From assembly GCA_963785125.1 (NCBI GenBank), contig CAWATU010000007.1:1178001-1242000 (forward strand): a stretch of DNA of 64,000 nt, in the 5' to 3' direction. This document shows, piece by piece, positions 8,751-18,428 of this stretch (position 1 is the stretch's first letter; the number at the start of each line of letters is the position of its first letter). The notes below the pieces were generated by a model, which was not told the origin of the DNA, ran no database searches, and saw only the letters and a program-made list of their open reading frames with translations. Origin of the DNA: QHXN01 sp963785125 (GTDB lineage Bacteria; Acidobacteriota; Blastocatellia; Pyrinomonadales; Pyrinomonadaceae). The translations under genes were made by a program, and so were the position numbers.

Positions 8751-10958
8751 ATGGAGCACCGCACGGCAGAGATCGCGCAGGCGTTCGGAGGCCCCGGCCG
8801 AGGGGGCGCGGGGCTGCTGTCGCTGCACCAGTACGAGCTGCTCTTCGAGATGACGACGCAGCTTTTGGCCGCGCAGAGTCTAGACGAGCAGACCTCGCTC
8901 GTGCTCGACACGCTGACGGCGGGACTCGGTTACGCGACGCGGCGCTCGCGCTCGTCGAGCAGCCCGCGCGGTGTCCTGCGTGTGCGCGGCGCGGCCGGGT
9001 TCGCGGACGACGAGGCGCTCGCGGGGCTCGAACTTCCGCTCGACTCGAACGCGCCGCACGTGCGCGTCGTCCATGACGGACGGCCCGCGTGGCTCGCGCG
9101 CGACGACGAGGCGGCGGCGGAGTTCCTGCGGCAGGTCGGGCGCCGAGACGGACGTGCTGGCGCTCCCGCTCTTCGGCGGCCAGCTTCACACGGACCCGCG
9201 CGCCGAGCGCGAGGCCACCGGCTCGCTGCGCGCCGACTCTCTGCGCGCAGAGGGCGACGGAGCGCTTCTGGCTCCCGCAGTCGCTCTCGACCGGCGCGCT
9301 CTACGTCGGCGCGCGCCGCGACGATCCGGACGCAGTCACAGATCACGCTGCTCACGCGTTACGCCGAGCGCATCGGCGCCATCCTCTCGAACACGGCCAA
9401 CGTCGAGCGCCTCGGCGCCTCCGTCCGCAAGCTTCAGCGCGAGCGGCAGTGGGTCGAGTCGATCATGAAGTCGGTCGCCGACCCCATCGTCCTCACCAAC
9501 ATGGACAACGAAATCCTGTTGCAGAACCGCCGCGCCGAGGAGTTGTTCAGCGACCGGCGCGACGCGAGTGAGGGCAAGCGGCGCGCGCTTGAGATGAACG
9601 ACCTGCTCTTCTCCGCCTACCTTTCGAGCGCCGCGGTCGCGTCCGAAGAGGTGATCGGCCGAGACCTCATCCTCGTAGACCCCATCGAAGGCTCGGACAT
9701 ACACTTCGAGGTCATCTCGACGCCCGCCTTCAACGCGCGCGGCGAGCGCATCGGCCTCGTCTCCATCTTCCGCGACGTGACCGACCTGCGCCGCGCCAAC
9801 GAGGAGCTGGCGCGCAACTTCGTCAAGCTCCAGCAGGCCGAGACGTGAGGCGCGGCGCGAGCGCGACCGCCTCGACCTCATCCTCGAAAACGTCGGCCAG
9901 CCCATCGCCGTCTGCGACACTTCCGGCAAGTTCATCCTCTTCAACCAGCGCGCGGAGCTGCTCTTTCAGGAGCGCGACGAGATGCCCTGGTCGGCGCTGC
10001 GCGCGGTGCGCAACAACTCGGTCAAGCTCACCTCGTTCATCTCCGGCCTCGCCTCCGGCGCGGAGTCGGGCCGGCAGGCGGAGATAGAGCTCGATTGACC
10101 CGCGAGACGGCCAGCCGTCTCCCGATGGAGATCACTTCGGCCGAGGTCGCCGACGCGAAAGGACAGGTAACGGCGGTCGTCTCCGTGCTCCACGACCTCT
10201 CCGAGATACGCGAACTTGAACGACGCAGGGTCGAACAGCAACTGTTCGAGTCGGAAAAGCTCGCGGCGGTCGGCCGCCTCGCCGCCTCGATCGCGCACGA
10301 GGTCAACAACCCGCTCGAGGCCATCAAGAACTCGCTCTACCTGCTGACGACGAGCAGGGACATGGAGAAGAACAGCCAAGTTCCTCGAAGTCGCGCGCAA
10401 GGAGACCGAGCGCGTCTCGCACATCATCCGCCAGATGTTCGGCTTCGCGCGCCGCTCGGGCGAGGTCGAGTGGGTCGAGTCGAACCAGCTCATCGAGGAG
10501 ACGCTCATCCTCGTCGAGAAGAAGATGAAGCAGGCGCGCGTCGAGATCGTCCGCGCAGCTTCGACGCGCAGCTCCCGAAAGTGCGTGCGCGCGCCGACCA
10601 GCTCCGCCAGGTCTTCCTCAACCTGCTCCTGAACGCGCAGCAGGCGATGGAGAAGGGCGGGCGCATCACCGTGCGCACGTCCGTCTACGAGCAGGCTTTG
10701 CAGCCGACCATCTCGGTGCAGATCAGCGACACGGGGCGCGGCATCTGCGAGCCCGACCTCGCGCGCATCTTCGAGCCCTTCTTCTCGACGCGCGCGAAGG
10801 GGACGGGACTCGGCCTGTGGGTCACGCAGGACATCGTGCGCCACCACGGCGGCCGGATCGAGGCGACGAGCGAGGAGGGCGTGGGCACGACCTTCAACGT
10901 CATCCTCCCCGTGGACTCGCCGACCCTTTCGGAGGCCGATGCCGCAAGCAAGTTCTGA
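8751..10958 (+). CDS. GAF/PAS sensor histidine kinase (frameshifted)
   Basis: About 736 codons from ATG 8751. Domains in order: a GAF-like region (YELLFEMTTQLLAAQSLDEQ, residues about 25-230), PAS 1 (SIMKSVADPIVLTNMDNEILLQNRRAEELF), a second PAS-like stretch near 9850-10080 in a shifted frame, HisKA with phospho-acceptor His in LAASIAHEVNNPLEAIKNSLY, then HATPase (QVFLNLLLNAQQAM, DTGRGI, GTGLGL). No transmembrane segment is visible, so it probably senses a cytosolic signal. Frame changes occur near 9140-9330, 9845, 10085, 10375 and 10550. The ATP-binding C-terminus is intact to TGA 10956. It follows gvpA and precedes two receiver-containing genes. Confidence 0.85.
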
Positions 10959-11765
10959 GAGAGCCGGGCGGTGGGGCCGACGGAGCCGTGCCGACCGCGC
11001 CGCACGTTCCGACGTGTGCTCGTCGTGGACGACGAGGAGAACGTGCGTATCACGACCGCCGCCATCCTCGAACAGGAGGGCTACGACGTGGCGACCGCGT
11101 CGGACGGGCTGCGAAGCGCTGGAGATGACGGCGCGCGGCCACTACGACCTCGTGCTCACAGACCTCCGCATGGACGACATGGATGGGAGCACGCTGCTGC
11201 ACGAACTGCAACAGCGCCACCCCTCGCGTCGTCACCATCGTGCTCACGGGCTACGCCTCCATCGAGTCGTCCATCGACGCGCTCCGGCAGGGCGTCTACG
11301 ACTACCTCGTCAAGCCCTGCATGATCGAAGACCTGAAGCGCACCGTCCGGCGCGCGCTCGAACACCGACAGCAGCGGCAGCAGATCACGGAGCTGTCGAG
11401 CCCGGTCGTCGAAATCTGGGACGGCGTGCTCTTAGTCCCGCTCGTCGGCACGCTCGACGACCAGCGCGCGGGGCAGATGTCGACGGCGCTGCTGGACGCG
11501 GTGCGCCGCGAGGCCGCGCAGGTGGTGCTGGTGGATATCACGGGGGCCGCGGTGGTCGACACCTACACGGCCGCGCACCTCATCAACACCGTCCGCTCGG
11601 TGCGCCTGCTGGGGGCCGCCACGATCATCACGGGCGTCAGCGCGCACGTCGCCTCCGACCTCGTCAAGCTCGGCGTCGAGCTGGAAGACATCACGACGCG
11701 CCGTCGTCTGGCCGACGGCCTGCGGCTCGCCATGAGAGCTGGTGCGGCAGGGGCCGCAGGTCTGA
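10939..11765 (+). CDS. Receiver-STAS fusion protein (frameshifted)
   Basis: An N-terminal receiver domain (RVLVVDDEENVR, phospho-acceptor Asp in LVLTDLRMDD, Lys in YLVKPC) is followed by a linker and a STAS domain: VVEIWDGVLLVPLVGTLDDQRAG, then VLVDITGAAVVDTYTAAHLIN, the RsbS/RsbR-type block. STAS domains of this type act in stressosomes and partner-switching control of sigma factors or effectors. The start overlaps the kinase end by 20 bp. Indels are needed near 10975, 11115 and 11220, and one extra A near 11738 would restore an end at TGA 11763-11765. It is probably a phospho-controlled switch downstream of the adjacent kinases. Confidence 0.8.
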
Positions 11766-11804
11766 CCCCGAACCGACTCCCGACGCACGGCACCCGACCC
11801 CTTT

Positions 11805-13443
11805 ATGACAGAGGAGACGACAACGCTCGACACGGCCGCGTCGCCGGCGCGGCTGCTGGTCGTGGACGACGAGGAGAACATCGTCCTCACGATCAGCGAG
11901 GTGCTGCGCCTCGAAGGCTACGAGGTGGACGTGGCTTCGAGCGGGCGCGCGGCCGTCGCAGCACCTCGACCGCGGCCCCGAGTACGACCTCGTCCTCACC
12001 GACCTGCACATGGACGAGGGCGACGGACTCTCCTTACTTCAAGAGGTGCGCGCGCGCACGCCGCTCACCATCGTTGTCGTCCTCACGGGCTTCGCCGCGG
12101 TCGAGTCGGCCATCGCCGCCCTGCGCCACGGCGCCTACGACTACCTCACCAAGCCCTGCATCATCGCGGAGCTGATTCACACCGTGGGCCGCGGCATCGA
12201 GCACCGCCGCCTGATGCTCGCCGAGCGCGAGGCGCGCAAGGGGGCTCGAGGAGTTGAACCGCGAGCTGGAACGCCGCGTCGAGGAACGCACGGCCGAGCT
12301 GAGCCGCGTCAACCGCGAGCTGGTCGAGGCCAACCGGATGAAGGACATCTTCCTCGCCACGCTCTCGCACGAGCTGCGCACACCCCTCACGCCCGTGCTC
12401 GGCTGGGTCAACCTCCTGCGCTCGGGCGCGGCCTCCGACACGCAGATGCTCGCGCAGGGGCTCGACGCCATCGAGCGCAACGCGCGACTACAGGCGCGGC
12501 TCGTGGACGACCTGCTCGACATCTCGCGCATCGTCTCGGGCAAGCTCCGCATCGAGTGGGAGCCCGTAGACCTCTGCGCCGTGGTCGGGACTCGCGACCG
12601 AGCCCGTCCGCGCCGAGGCGTCTGCGCGCGAGATACAGCTCGCGGTCGAACTCCCGCAATGCCCGCTCGTCGTGCAGGGCGCGCCGCTCAGGCTTCAGCA
12701 GGTCGTGTGGAATCTGCTCTCGAACGCGGTGAAGTTCACGCCGCGCGGCGGGCGCGTCCGGGTGCTTGTGTGGCGCGAGGGGGGCGAAGCGCGCGTCGAG
12801 GTGTCGGACACGGGCGTCGGCATCGCAACGGAGTTCCTGCCGCACGTCTTCGACCGCTTCCGTCAGGCCGACGGCTCGACGACGAGGCAGTACGGAGGGT
12901 TCGGGCCTCGGGCTCGCCATCGTGCGCGCGCTGGCGGAGTTGCACAGCGGCTGGGTCGTCGCGGAGTCTGAGGGCGAGGGGCGCGGCGCGCGCTTCACCT
13001 TCGGCCTGCCCTGCGCCGTCGCCGCCGAGGAGGCAGTTATGCCGGAGCCCGAGGCGGAAGGCCGGAAACGACGGGAGAGGTCGGTGCCCGTCCTCCTCGT
13101 AGACGACTCGACCGAGACGCTCGAACTACTTGAGATGCTCTTCACGCACAGGGGCTACGAGGTGCTGCGGCGCGGCTCGGCGGCGGAGGCTGTGCGCGCC
13201 GCGCGCGAGCGTCGGCCGGGGCTTATCATCTCCGACATCAGCATGCCGGGCATCGACGGCTACGCGCTTCTGGCCGAGTTGCGGCGCATGCCCGGCCTCG
13301 AAGCCGTTCCCGCCATCGCCCTCACCGGCCACGCCATGGACGAAGACCGCGCCCGCGCCCTCGCCGCCGGCTTCGCCGTCCACATCCCCAAGCCCGTAGA
13401 CCCCGACGAACTCCTCCGCATCGTCCGACGGTTAACGGCATAG
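11805..13443 (+). CDS. Hybrid histidine kinase: receiver-HisKA-HATPase-receiver (frameshifted)
   Basis: About 546 codons from ATG 11805. The N-terminal receiver (RLLVVDDEENIVLTISEVL, Asp in LVLTDLHMDE, Lys in YLTKPC) is followed by a coiled-coil linker (ELERRVEERTAELSRVNREL), HisKA (FLATLSHELRTPLTPVLGWV), HATPase (VVWNLLSNAVKFTPRGG, DTGVGI) and a C-terminal receiver (VLLVDDSTETLELL, LIISDISMPGID, IPKPVDPDEL). No membrane segment. Frame changes near 11960, 12240, 12590 and 12900. The arrangement suggests a phosphorelay fed by the preceding kinase. It ends inside the left arm of a long hairpin. Confidence 0.85.
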
Positions 13444-13517
13444 TTCGACGTTAAAAAGTTCAAGGTTCAAAGTTGAAGCCGAGTCAACTTTGAACCTTGA
13501 ACTTTTTAACGTCGAAC
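13443..13517. terminator. 34-bp perfect hairpin between convergent genes
   Basis: Arms 13443-13476 and 13484-13517 are perfectly complementary over 34 bp with a 7-nt loop. The repeat unit is a 7-mer (GTTCAAG, GTTCAAA, GTTGAAG). It lies between a plus gene ending at 13443 and a minus gene ending at 13523, so it could terminate transcription from both sides. Confidence 0.75.
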
Positions 13518-13522
13518 TCGAT

Positions 13523-13966
13523 TCACTGCACACTGCCGGCGACGGTGACGGTCTTCGACTCGTCGGGCCTGTTCTGCTCGGCCAGTTCGCGTTCGAGGCG
13601 TCGCTCGGCGCCGGTCTTGGGCAGCTCGCGGACGGAGGCGGTGCCGGGCATCGAGACTTCGGCGAGGAAGTAGCGTTCGCCGTGCTGGCGGAAGACGAGC
13701 GCGGAGGCGTGTGGGTTAGCCTCGCCCGTGTTGGTCAGGACGACGGCGGTCGAGCGGCCGTCCTCGCTGCGGATGAGGAGCGTGGCCTCTGCGTCCGAAC
13801 GGATGCGGCGGATGGTGTAGCGGCCGGCCGGCATCTGCTTCTCGCCCGCGACGAAGTCGAAGGGGATGCGAATCAGGTCGGTGCGCAGAATCTGCGCGTT
13901 GGCGGCGACGGCCAGCACGAGCGTCGCGGCCAACCCAAGAAGCGTTCTCGAAATTTGCTTTTTCAT
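13523..13966 (-). CDS. Small secreted protein of unknown function
   Basis: 147 aa from ATG 13966, with a GGAGG ribosome site just upstream. The signal peptide is MKKQISRTLLGLAATLVLAVAANA, cleaved after ANA. The mature protein has a FDFVAGEKQMPAGRYTIRRI block and beta-rich repeats, a type common in Acidobacteria secreted proteins (from memory). It is divergent from the winged-helix regulator gene. The array of direct repeats at 14075-14135 lies between the two starts, so it may be under that regulator. Confidence 0.75.
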   Translation of the reverse strand: MKKQISRTLLGLAATLVLAVAANAQILRTDLIRIPFDFVAGEKQMPAGRYTIRRIRSDAEATLLIRSEDGRSTAVVLTNTGEANPHASALVFRQHGERYFLAEVSMPGTASVRELPKTGAERRLERELAEQNRPDESKTVTVAGSVQ

Positions 13967-14074
13967 ACTTCCTCCCTTTAGTGTCGAAAGTCTTGAACGG
14001 GCCGGCGTGCGGCTCGTATAGAAAGCGTCACCCACGTTCGCGTGGTGAGACGATGCGCGGGATCGGGACGATCA

Positions 14075-14135
14075 TCAAAAGCGGGTCAAAGCGCCCCAAA
14101 ATAGTTTTCAAAGAGTTATCAAAGAACGTTCAAAA
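14075..14135 (+). promoter_or_regulatory. Six tandem TCAAA direct repeats at about 11-bp spacing
   Basis: TCAAA-type elements start at 14075, 14086, 14096 (CCAAA), 14108, 14119 and 14130. The C-to-C distances are 11, 10, 12, 11 and 11 bp. One-helical-turn direct repeats are the hallmark of OmpR/PhoB-family winged-helix binding sites. The gene starting at 14143 encodes exactly such a domain, so autoregulation, or control of the divergent gene, is a reasonable inference. The last copy merges into the AAGGGG ribosome site. Confidence 0.55.
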
Positions 14136-14142
14136 GGGGTCT

Positions 14143-16527
14143 ATGGCCAGTCAATTCAAGCACTTATACGATTTCGACCATTTCACTCTCGACGCCTCGG
14201 AGCGTCTGCTCCTGCGCGAAGGGAGACCCGTCCACCTGACCCCGAAGGAGTTCGAGACGCTGCTCGCGCTCGTCCGAGGGGCGGGGCGCGTGATGCCGAA
14301 GGAGGAGCTGCTCAAAGAGATTTGGCCCGACACCTTCGTCGGCGAAGCGACCCTTGCCCAGAACGTCTTCACGCTGCGCAAGGCGCTCGGCGAGCCCGAG
14401 GGCGGCGGGGCGTTTGTCGAGACCGTCCCGCGCCGCGGCTACCGCTTCGCCGTCGAGGTGAGGGAGCGTCGCGAGGGCGCAGAGGAGACAGTCAAAGGAC
14501 TGGAAGAGTCGCACGCGCTCGCCGCCGCGCAGGTTGAGGATGAGAGTCGCTCGGTCGTCAACATTACGTCCGGCCCCGCACATGAAAGCGCGGCGCCGCA
14601 CTTCCCTTCTTCGGCCGAAGCCTCTGACGCGCAGACCGACGCACACGCGCATGGGCAGCGCAACGGCCACGTCCCGACCGCATCACCTTCATCAAACAAC
14701 ACGGGGGAAGCCTCCGCCCCTGCCCATGCGCCGGGCGGACACCCCGCCCTCGCGGCGGTGTTGATCGCGGCGGCCGTCTTCGTCTCGGTCTCGGCGCTCG
14801 TCTACTTCATCTATCGAACGTCGGTGCTCCCCGACGTGGAGAGAGCGCGGACGTCCGCGCCCGCGGCCTTCCCCTCGATGAAGGTGACGCGGCTGCCCGT
14901 GACGGGTGCGGTCGGCGAGGCGGTCATCTCGCCGGACGGCAACTACCTCGCCTACGTCGCCAACGAGACCAGCCGTCAGGGACAGGGCATCTGGGTCAGG
15001 CAGGTCGCGGCCGCGAGCAACACGCAGCAGATCGTCGCGCCGGCCGAGGGCGCCGCCTACGGCGCGCTCGTCTTCTCGCCCGACAGCCAGCACCTCTACT
15101 ACGGCGCGGCGCACGAAGGCCCGCAGCGGCCCGCGCTCTTTCGTGTTCCAGTGCTCGGCGGCCCGGCCGTGAAGGTCTTAAGCGACGGCTTCGGCAGTCC
15201 CGTCACTTTCTCGCCCGACGGCCGACAGATGGCCTTCATCCGCGGCGAGTTCGGGCGCGAGATAAAGCTGTACGTCGCCGACGCCGACGGCGCGAACGAG
15301 CACGAGGTTCTGAAGCGCAACGGCCCCGACTTCTTCGGACAGCCCGCCTGGTCGCCCGACGGAAGGTCGGTCGCCTGCGTCTACGGCTCGACGGATAAGC
15401 TCGACGGGAGCACGCCCGCGCTCGGCGTCACGACCTTTCAAATCTCGGACGGCGCGGAGCAGCGCGTGACCGATGAGCGATGGACGGACGTGCGGCAGTT
15501 GTCGTGGCTGCCCGACGGCTCGGGGCTGGTGCTGAGCGCGAACGAAGGCGAGCTGAGTCCGGCGCAAATCTGGATGCTCTCGCTCCCGGCGGGCGAGGTG
15601 CGGCGTGTGACGAACGACCTGAACACGTACCTCGGCGCGAGCCTGACGGCCGACGGGTCGGCGCTCGTCACCGTGCAGACCGACCGCGTGCCGAACGTGT
15701 GGGTGGCGCCCGCGGGCGACGCGGCGCGCGCGCGGCAGATTACGACGGGGTCGGGGAAGTTCGACGGCTACTACGGGCTCTCCTGGGCGCCGGACGGGAG
15801 AATCGTCTATGCGTCGCTGGCGGGCGGCGGGTGGGACATCTGGTTGATGAACGCGGACGGGTCGGGGCAGAGGCAGTTGACGGTCGGCGCGCGTTTGAAC
15901 TACGGGCCGTCGGTCTCGCATGACGGTCGTTACGTCGTCTTCGTCTCGAACCGCGCGGGCGGCGCTTTCAACATCTGGCGGATGGACGCGGACGGGTCGA
16001 ACCCTTTGCGGCTCACCTCGGGGCGCGGTGAGAACTTCCCGCACGTGACGCCGGACGGGCGCTGGGTCGTCTACGCGACGGTCGGCAGCGGTCAGGAGGC
16101 GGCGGTCTGGAAGGTGCCGATTGATGGAGGCGAGGCCGTGCGACTGACGAACCAGCCGGCGTCGTGGCCGTTCGTCTCGCCCGACGGCAAGTCCTTCGTC
16201 TGCACCTACGGCAACTCGCCTTTCAACGCGAACCGCATCGCGGTCATCCCCATCGAGGGCGGCGAGCCGACGCGCGTCTACGACATCTCGCCCACGTTCC
16301 GCGCCAACACCGTCTGGCTGCCCGACAACCGCGGCATCGCCTACCTCGACGCGCGGACGGGGACGACCAACGTCTGGATGCAGCCGCTCGCGGGCGGCAA
16401 GCCTGTGCAGTTGACGGACTTCGCCAACGACCACGTCGCCTCCTTCGACTGGTCGCGCGACAATCGCCTCGTCGCCACCCGCAGCGTCGAGACCACGAGC
16501 GTCGTCCTCATCAAAGATTTTCGCTAG
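14143..16527 (+). CDS. Winged-helix DNA-binding / beta-propeller (PD40) transmembrane protein
   Basis: 794 aa from ATG 14143, preceded by AAGGGG; upstream in-frame starts back to 13981 are unlikely. Residues about 5-105 are an OmpR/ToxR-type winged helix (LTPKEFETLLALVRGAGRVMPKEELLKEIWPD, VETVPRRGYRF). A low-complexity linker and one membrane segment (LAAVLIAAAVFVSVSALVYFIYR) follow at about 205-227. The rest is repeated PD40/TolB-type propeller blades (SPDGNYLAYV, SPDGRSVACV, TPDGRWVVYA). Topology resembles CadC/ToxR one-component regulators: DNA-binding in the cytosol and a sensor outside. Common architecture in Acidobacteria. The tail overlaps the convergent EamA gene by a few bases. Confidence 0.9.
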   Translation: MASQFKHLYDFDHFTLDASERLLLREGRPVHLTPKEFETLLALVRGAGRVMPKEELLKEIWPDTFVGEATLAQNVFTLRKALGEPEGGGAFVETVPRRGYRFAVEVRERREGAEETVKGLEESHALAAAQVEDESRSVVNITSGPAHESAAPHFPSSAEASDAQTDAHAHGQRNGHVPTASPSSNNTGEASAPAHAPGGHPALAAVLIAAAVFVSVSALVYFIYRTSVLPDVERARTSAPAAFPSMKVTRLPVTGAVGEAVISPDGNYLAYVANETSRQGQGIWVRQVAAASNTQQIVAPAEGAAYGALVFSPDSQHLYYGAAHEGPQRPALFRVPVLGGPAVKVLSDGFGSPVTFSPDGRQMAFIRGEFGREIKLYVADADGANEHEVLKRNGPDFFGQPAWSPDGRSVACVYGSTDKLDGSTPALGVTTFQISDGAEQRVTDERWTDVRQLSWLPDGSGLVLSANEGELSPAQIWMLSLPAGEVRRVTNDLNTYLGASLTADGSALVTVQTDRVPNVWVAPAGDAARARQITTGSGKFDGYYGLSWAPDGRIVYASLAGGGWDIWLMNADGSGQRQLTVGARLNYGPSVSHDGRYVVFVSNRAGGAFNIWRMDADGSNPLRLTSGRGENFPHVTPDGRWVVYATVGSGQEAAVWKVPIDGGEAVRLTNQPASWPFVSPDGKSFVCTYGNSPFNANRIAVIPIEGGEPTRVYDISPTFRANTVWLPDNRGIAYLDARTGTTNVWMQPLAGGKPVQLTDFANDHVASFDWSRDNRLVATRSVETTSVVLIKDFR

Positions 16528-17466
16528 TGCTTCTCCTCGCCCGGCGCGCGAGTGTAAGTGTGTGAGCAAGCACGGCGGCGATGATGATTGTCCCTCCCAC
16601 TGATGGCCCAGTTCGAGGGACGCTCGCCGAGGAAGATGAAGACCCAGACGGGGTTGAGCATCGGCTCGATGTAACCGACGACGCCCGCGTCGAGCGAGCG
16701 CACGCCGCGCGCCATGCCCAGTGTGAAGAGAGTGTAGGCCAGCCCGATCTGCACGACGCCGAGGTAGAGGACGATCAACACGTCCCTCGTCGTCAAATCT
16801 CCCGCCACCCGCGCGAACGAGGGAAACGTGACGAGGCAGAGGAGCAGGTTCCCGTAGATGACCGACGAGGCGCGGTTGACGCGGCTCGCGCGCGGGTGTC
16901 TCAGAGAGCAGAAGAAAGAGCGCGAAGCAGGCGCCCGCCCCGAGCGCCGTCAGGTTACCCTCAACGTCCTGCGGCCTGAGCTGCCCGACGAAGAAGAGCG
17001 ACATCCCCACGACGCACGCCGCGACGACGAACACGTCCGCGCGCCGGAACTTCTCCTTGAAGAGCAGAGGCTCGAGCACCATGACGTAGACTGGCGCGGT
17101 GTATTGCAGGAAGATGGCGTTGGCCGCGGTCGTCAGCTTGTTCGCCATGACGAAGAGGAGCAGCAGCGTCGCGTAGAGGACGGACGAGACGAGCGTCAGG
17201 CCGTTTACACGGAACCCCTCGCGCCGCGTAAGCACGGCGACCGTCACGGCCGCTAAGAGCGAGCGCCCGAACGAGAGCGGGAAGGCGTCGAGCTGCGTCG
17301 CCTTGATGAAGAGCCCGCCCGTGCTCCACAGAAGGGCCGCCGCCAGCACGTAGAGAATCGGCGGAATCCCGCCCGCCGCCCCGGCCGTCGCCTCCCTCCC
17401 CTGCCTCACCCTCACGCGCCCCCCAGCCCGACGAGCAGGATTCTCAGCATCCGCCGATTTAAGCAT
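16524..17466 (-). CDS. EamA-family (DMT) transporter (frameshifted)
   Basis: About 310 aa with roughly ten hydrophobic helices. The first half (ILYVLAAALLWSTGGLFIKATQLDAFPLSFGR, then FLQYTAPVYVMVLEPLLF) and second half (YLGVVQIGLAYTLFTLGMARGVRS, GYIEPMLNPVWVFIFLGE) are the two EamA repeats. The family exports metabolites or drugs across the inner membrane; substrate unknown. Frame changes occur near 16890-16900 and near 16600 at a GGGAGGG run. The start is uncertain: ATG 17466 or 17517, neither with a clear ribosome site. Confidence 0.82.
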
Positions 17467-17610
17467 TAACGCGCCCGCTTTGAAAACCCGCGAGCCCCGG
17501 ACGGCCGCGCGACTCATGCAGCGCCGCGGTTCGTGTTAACATCTAAGTTGACGGCGCGCTGAAAGGGGGCGCGCCGGGAGTTTTCAACCCCCTTCGGAGA
17601 AGGACTTTAG

Positions 17611-18351
17611 ATGAAAGACTTTCAGTCGCGTAATCAGCGTTTCGAGCAGCAACCAGGCTGGCAACAGCAGCCGGGCGCGTGGGGCAGCTTCGGTGCGGAG
17701 TCGGCGGCGCAGGCGAGCGTGGAGGAGCGGATGGGCTTCATCCGCAAGGTCTACGCGCTCTTCTTCGCGGCGACGCTCTTTGCCATCGGCGGCGTCGGGC
17801 TCGGTCTGTCTTTCGAGCCGCTTTTGCAGTTCGCCTACGAGCACCCGTTCATCATGTTCTTCGTCATGATCGGCGGCGTGATGGGCGCGCAGGCCGTGCG
17901 CCACGTGCCCGGCCTGAACCTTGCTGCGCTCTTCGGCTTCACGACGCTGACGGGCGTGGTCATCTCGCCGCTCATCAACTTCGTGCTGGCCTCTAACCCC
18001 GGTTCAATCGTGGCGGCGGGCGTGCTGACGGTCGGCATCTTCGGCGGCCTGACGGCCTACGTCTTCGTCTCGAAGAAGGACTTCAGCTTCATGCGCGGGA
18101 TGCTGATGACGGGCCTGATCGTGGTGATTCTGGCGGGCGTCGTCAACATCTTCCTCGGCGCGTCGGCGCTCGGGTTCGCGGTGGCGGCCGCGACGCTGCT
18201 GCTCTTCTCGGGCTTCGTGCTCTACGACACGTCGAACATCATCCGGCGCTACCCGACGAACGAGTACGTGGCCGGCGCGCTCGACCTCTACCTCGACGCT
18301 TTCAACATCTTCCTCGCGCTCCTGCGTCTCCTCAATTCCTCGCGGAATTAA
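17611..18351 (+). CDS. Bax inhibitor-1/YccA family membrane protein
   Basis: 246 aa, intact. After a Gln-rich soluble N-terminus (about 45 residues) come seven hydrophobic segments, e.g. FFAATLFAIGGVGLGLSF, LFGFTTLTGVVISPLI and the final LDLYLDAFNIFLALLRLL. LYDTSNIIRRY is a family hallmark containing the conserved Asp. Bacterial members (YccA, YbhL, BsYetJ) are inner-membrane proteins linked to FtsH control or calcium leak. A plausible GGAGAAGG site lies 13 nt upstream. It ends just before a bidirectional hairpin. Confidence 0.92.
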   Translation: MKDFQSRNQRFEQQPGWQQQPGAWGSFGAESAAQASVEERMGFIRKVYALFFAATLFAIGGVGLGLSFEPLLQFAYEHPFIMFFVMIGGVMGAQAVRHVPGLNLAALFGFTTLTGVVISPLINFVLASNPGSIVAAGVLTVGIFGGLTAYVFVSKKDFSFMRGMLMTGLIVVILAGVVNIFLGASALGFAVAAATLLLFSGFVLYDTSNIIRRYPTNEYVAGALDLYLDAFNIFLALLRLLNSSRN

Positions 18352-18360
18352 AAAAGAGAG

Positions 18361-18425
18361 CTAAACACAGAGAGACGGCTCGTTGAATAATCTCAACGAG
18401 CCGTCTCTCTATGTCTCTGTGGTTA
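18361..18425. terminator. Bidirectional hairpin between BI-1 and TonB receptor genes
   Basis: Perfect 18-bp arms 18369-18386 and 18393-18410 with a 6-nt loop, flanked by weaker complementarity (AAACACAG / CTCTGTGGTT). It belongs to the ACAGAGAC hairpin family of this window and lies between convergent genes. Confidence 0.75.
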
Positions 18426-18428
18426 AGT

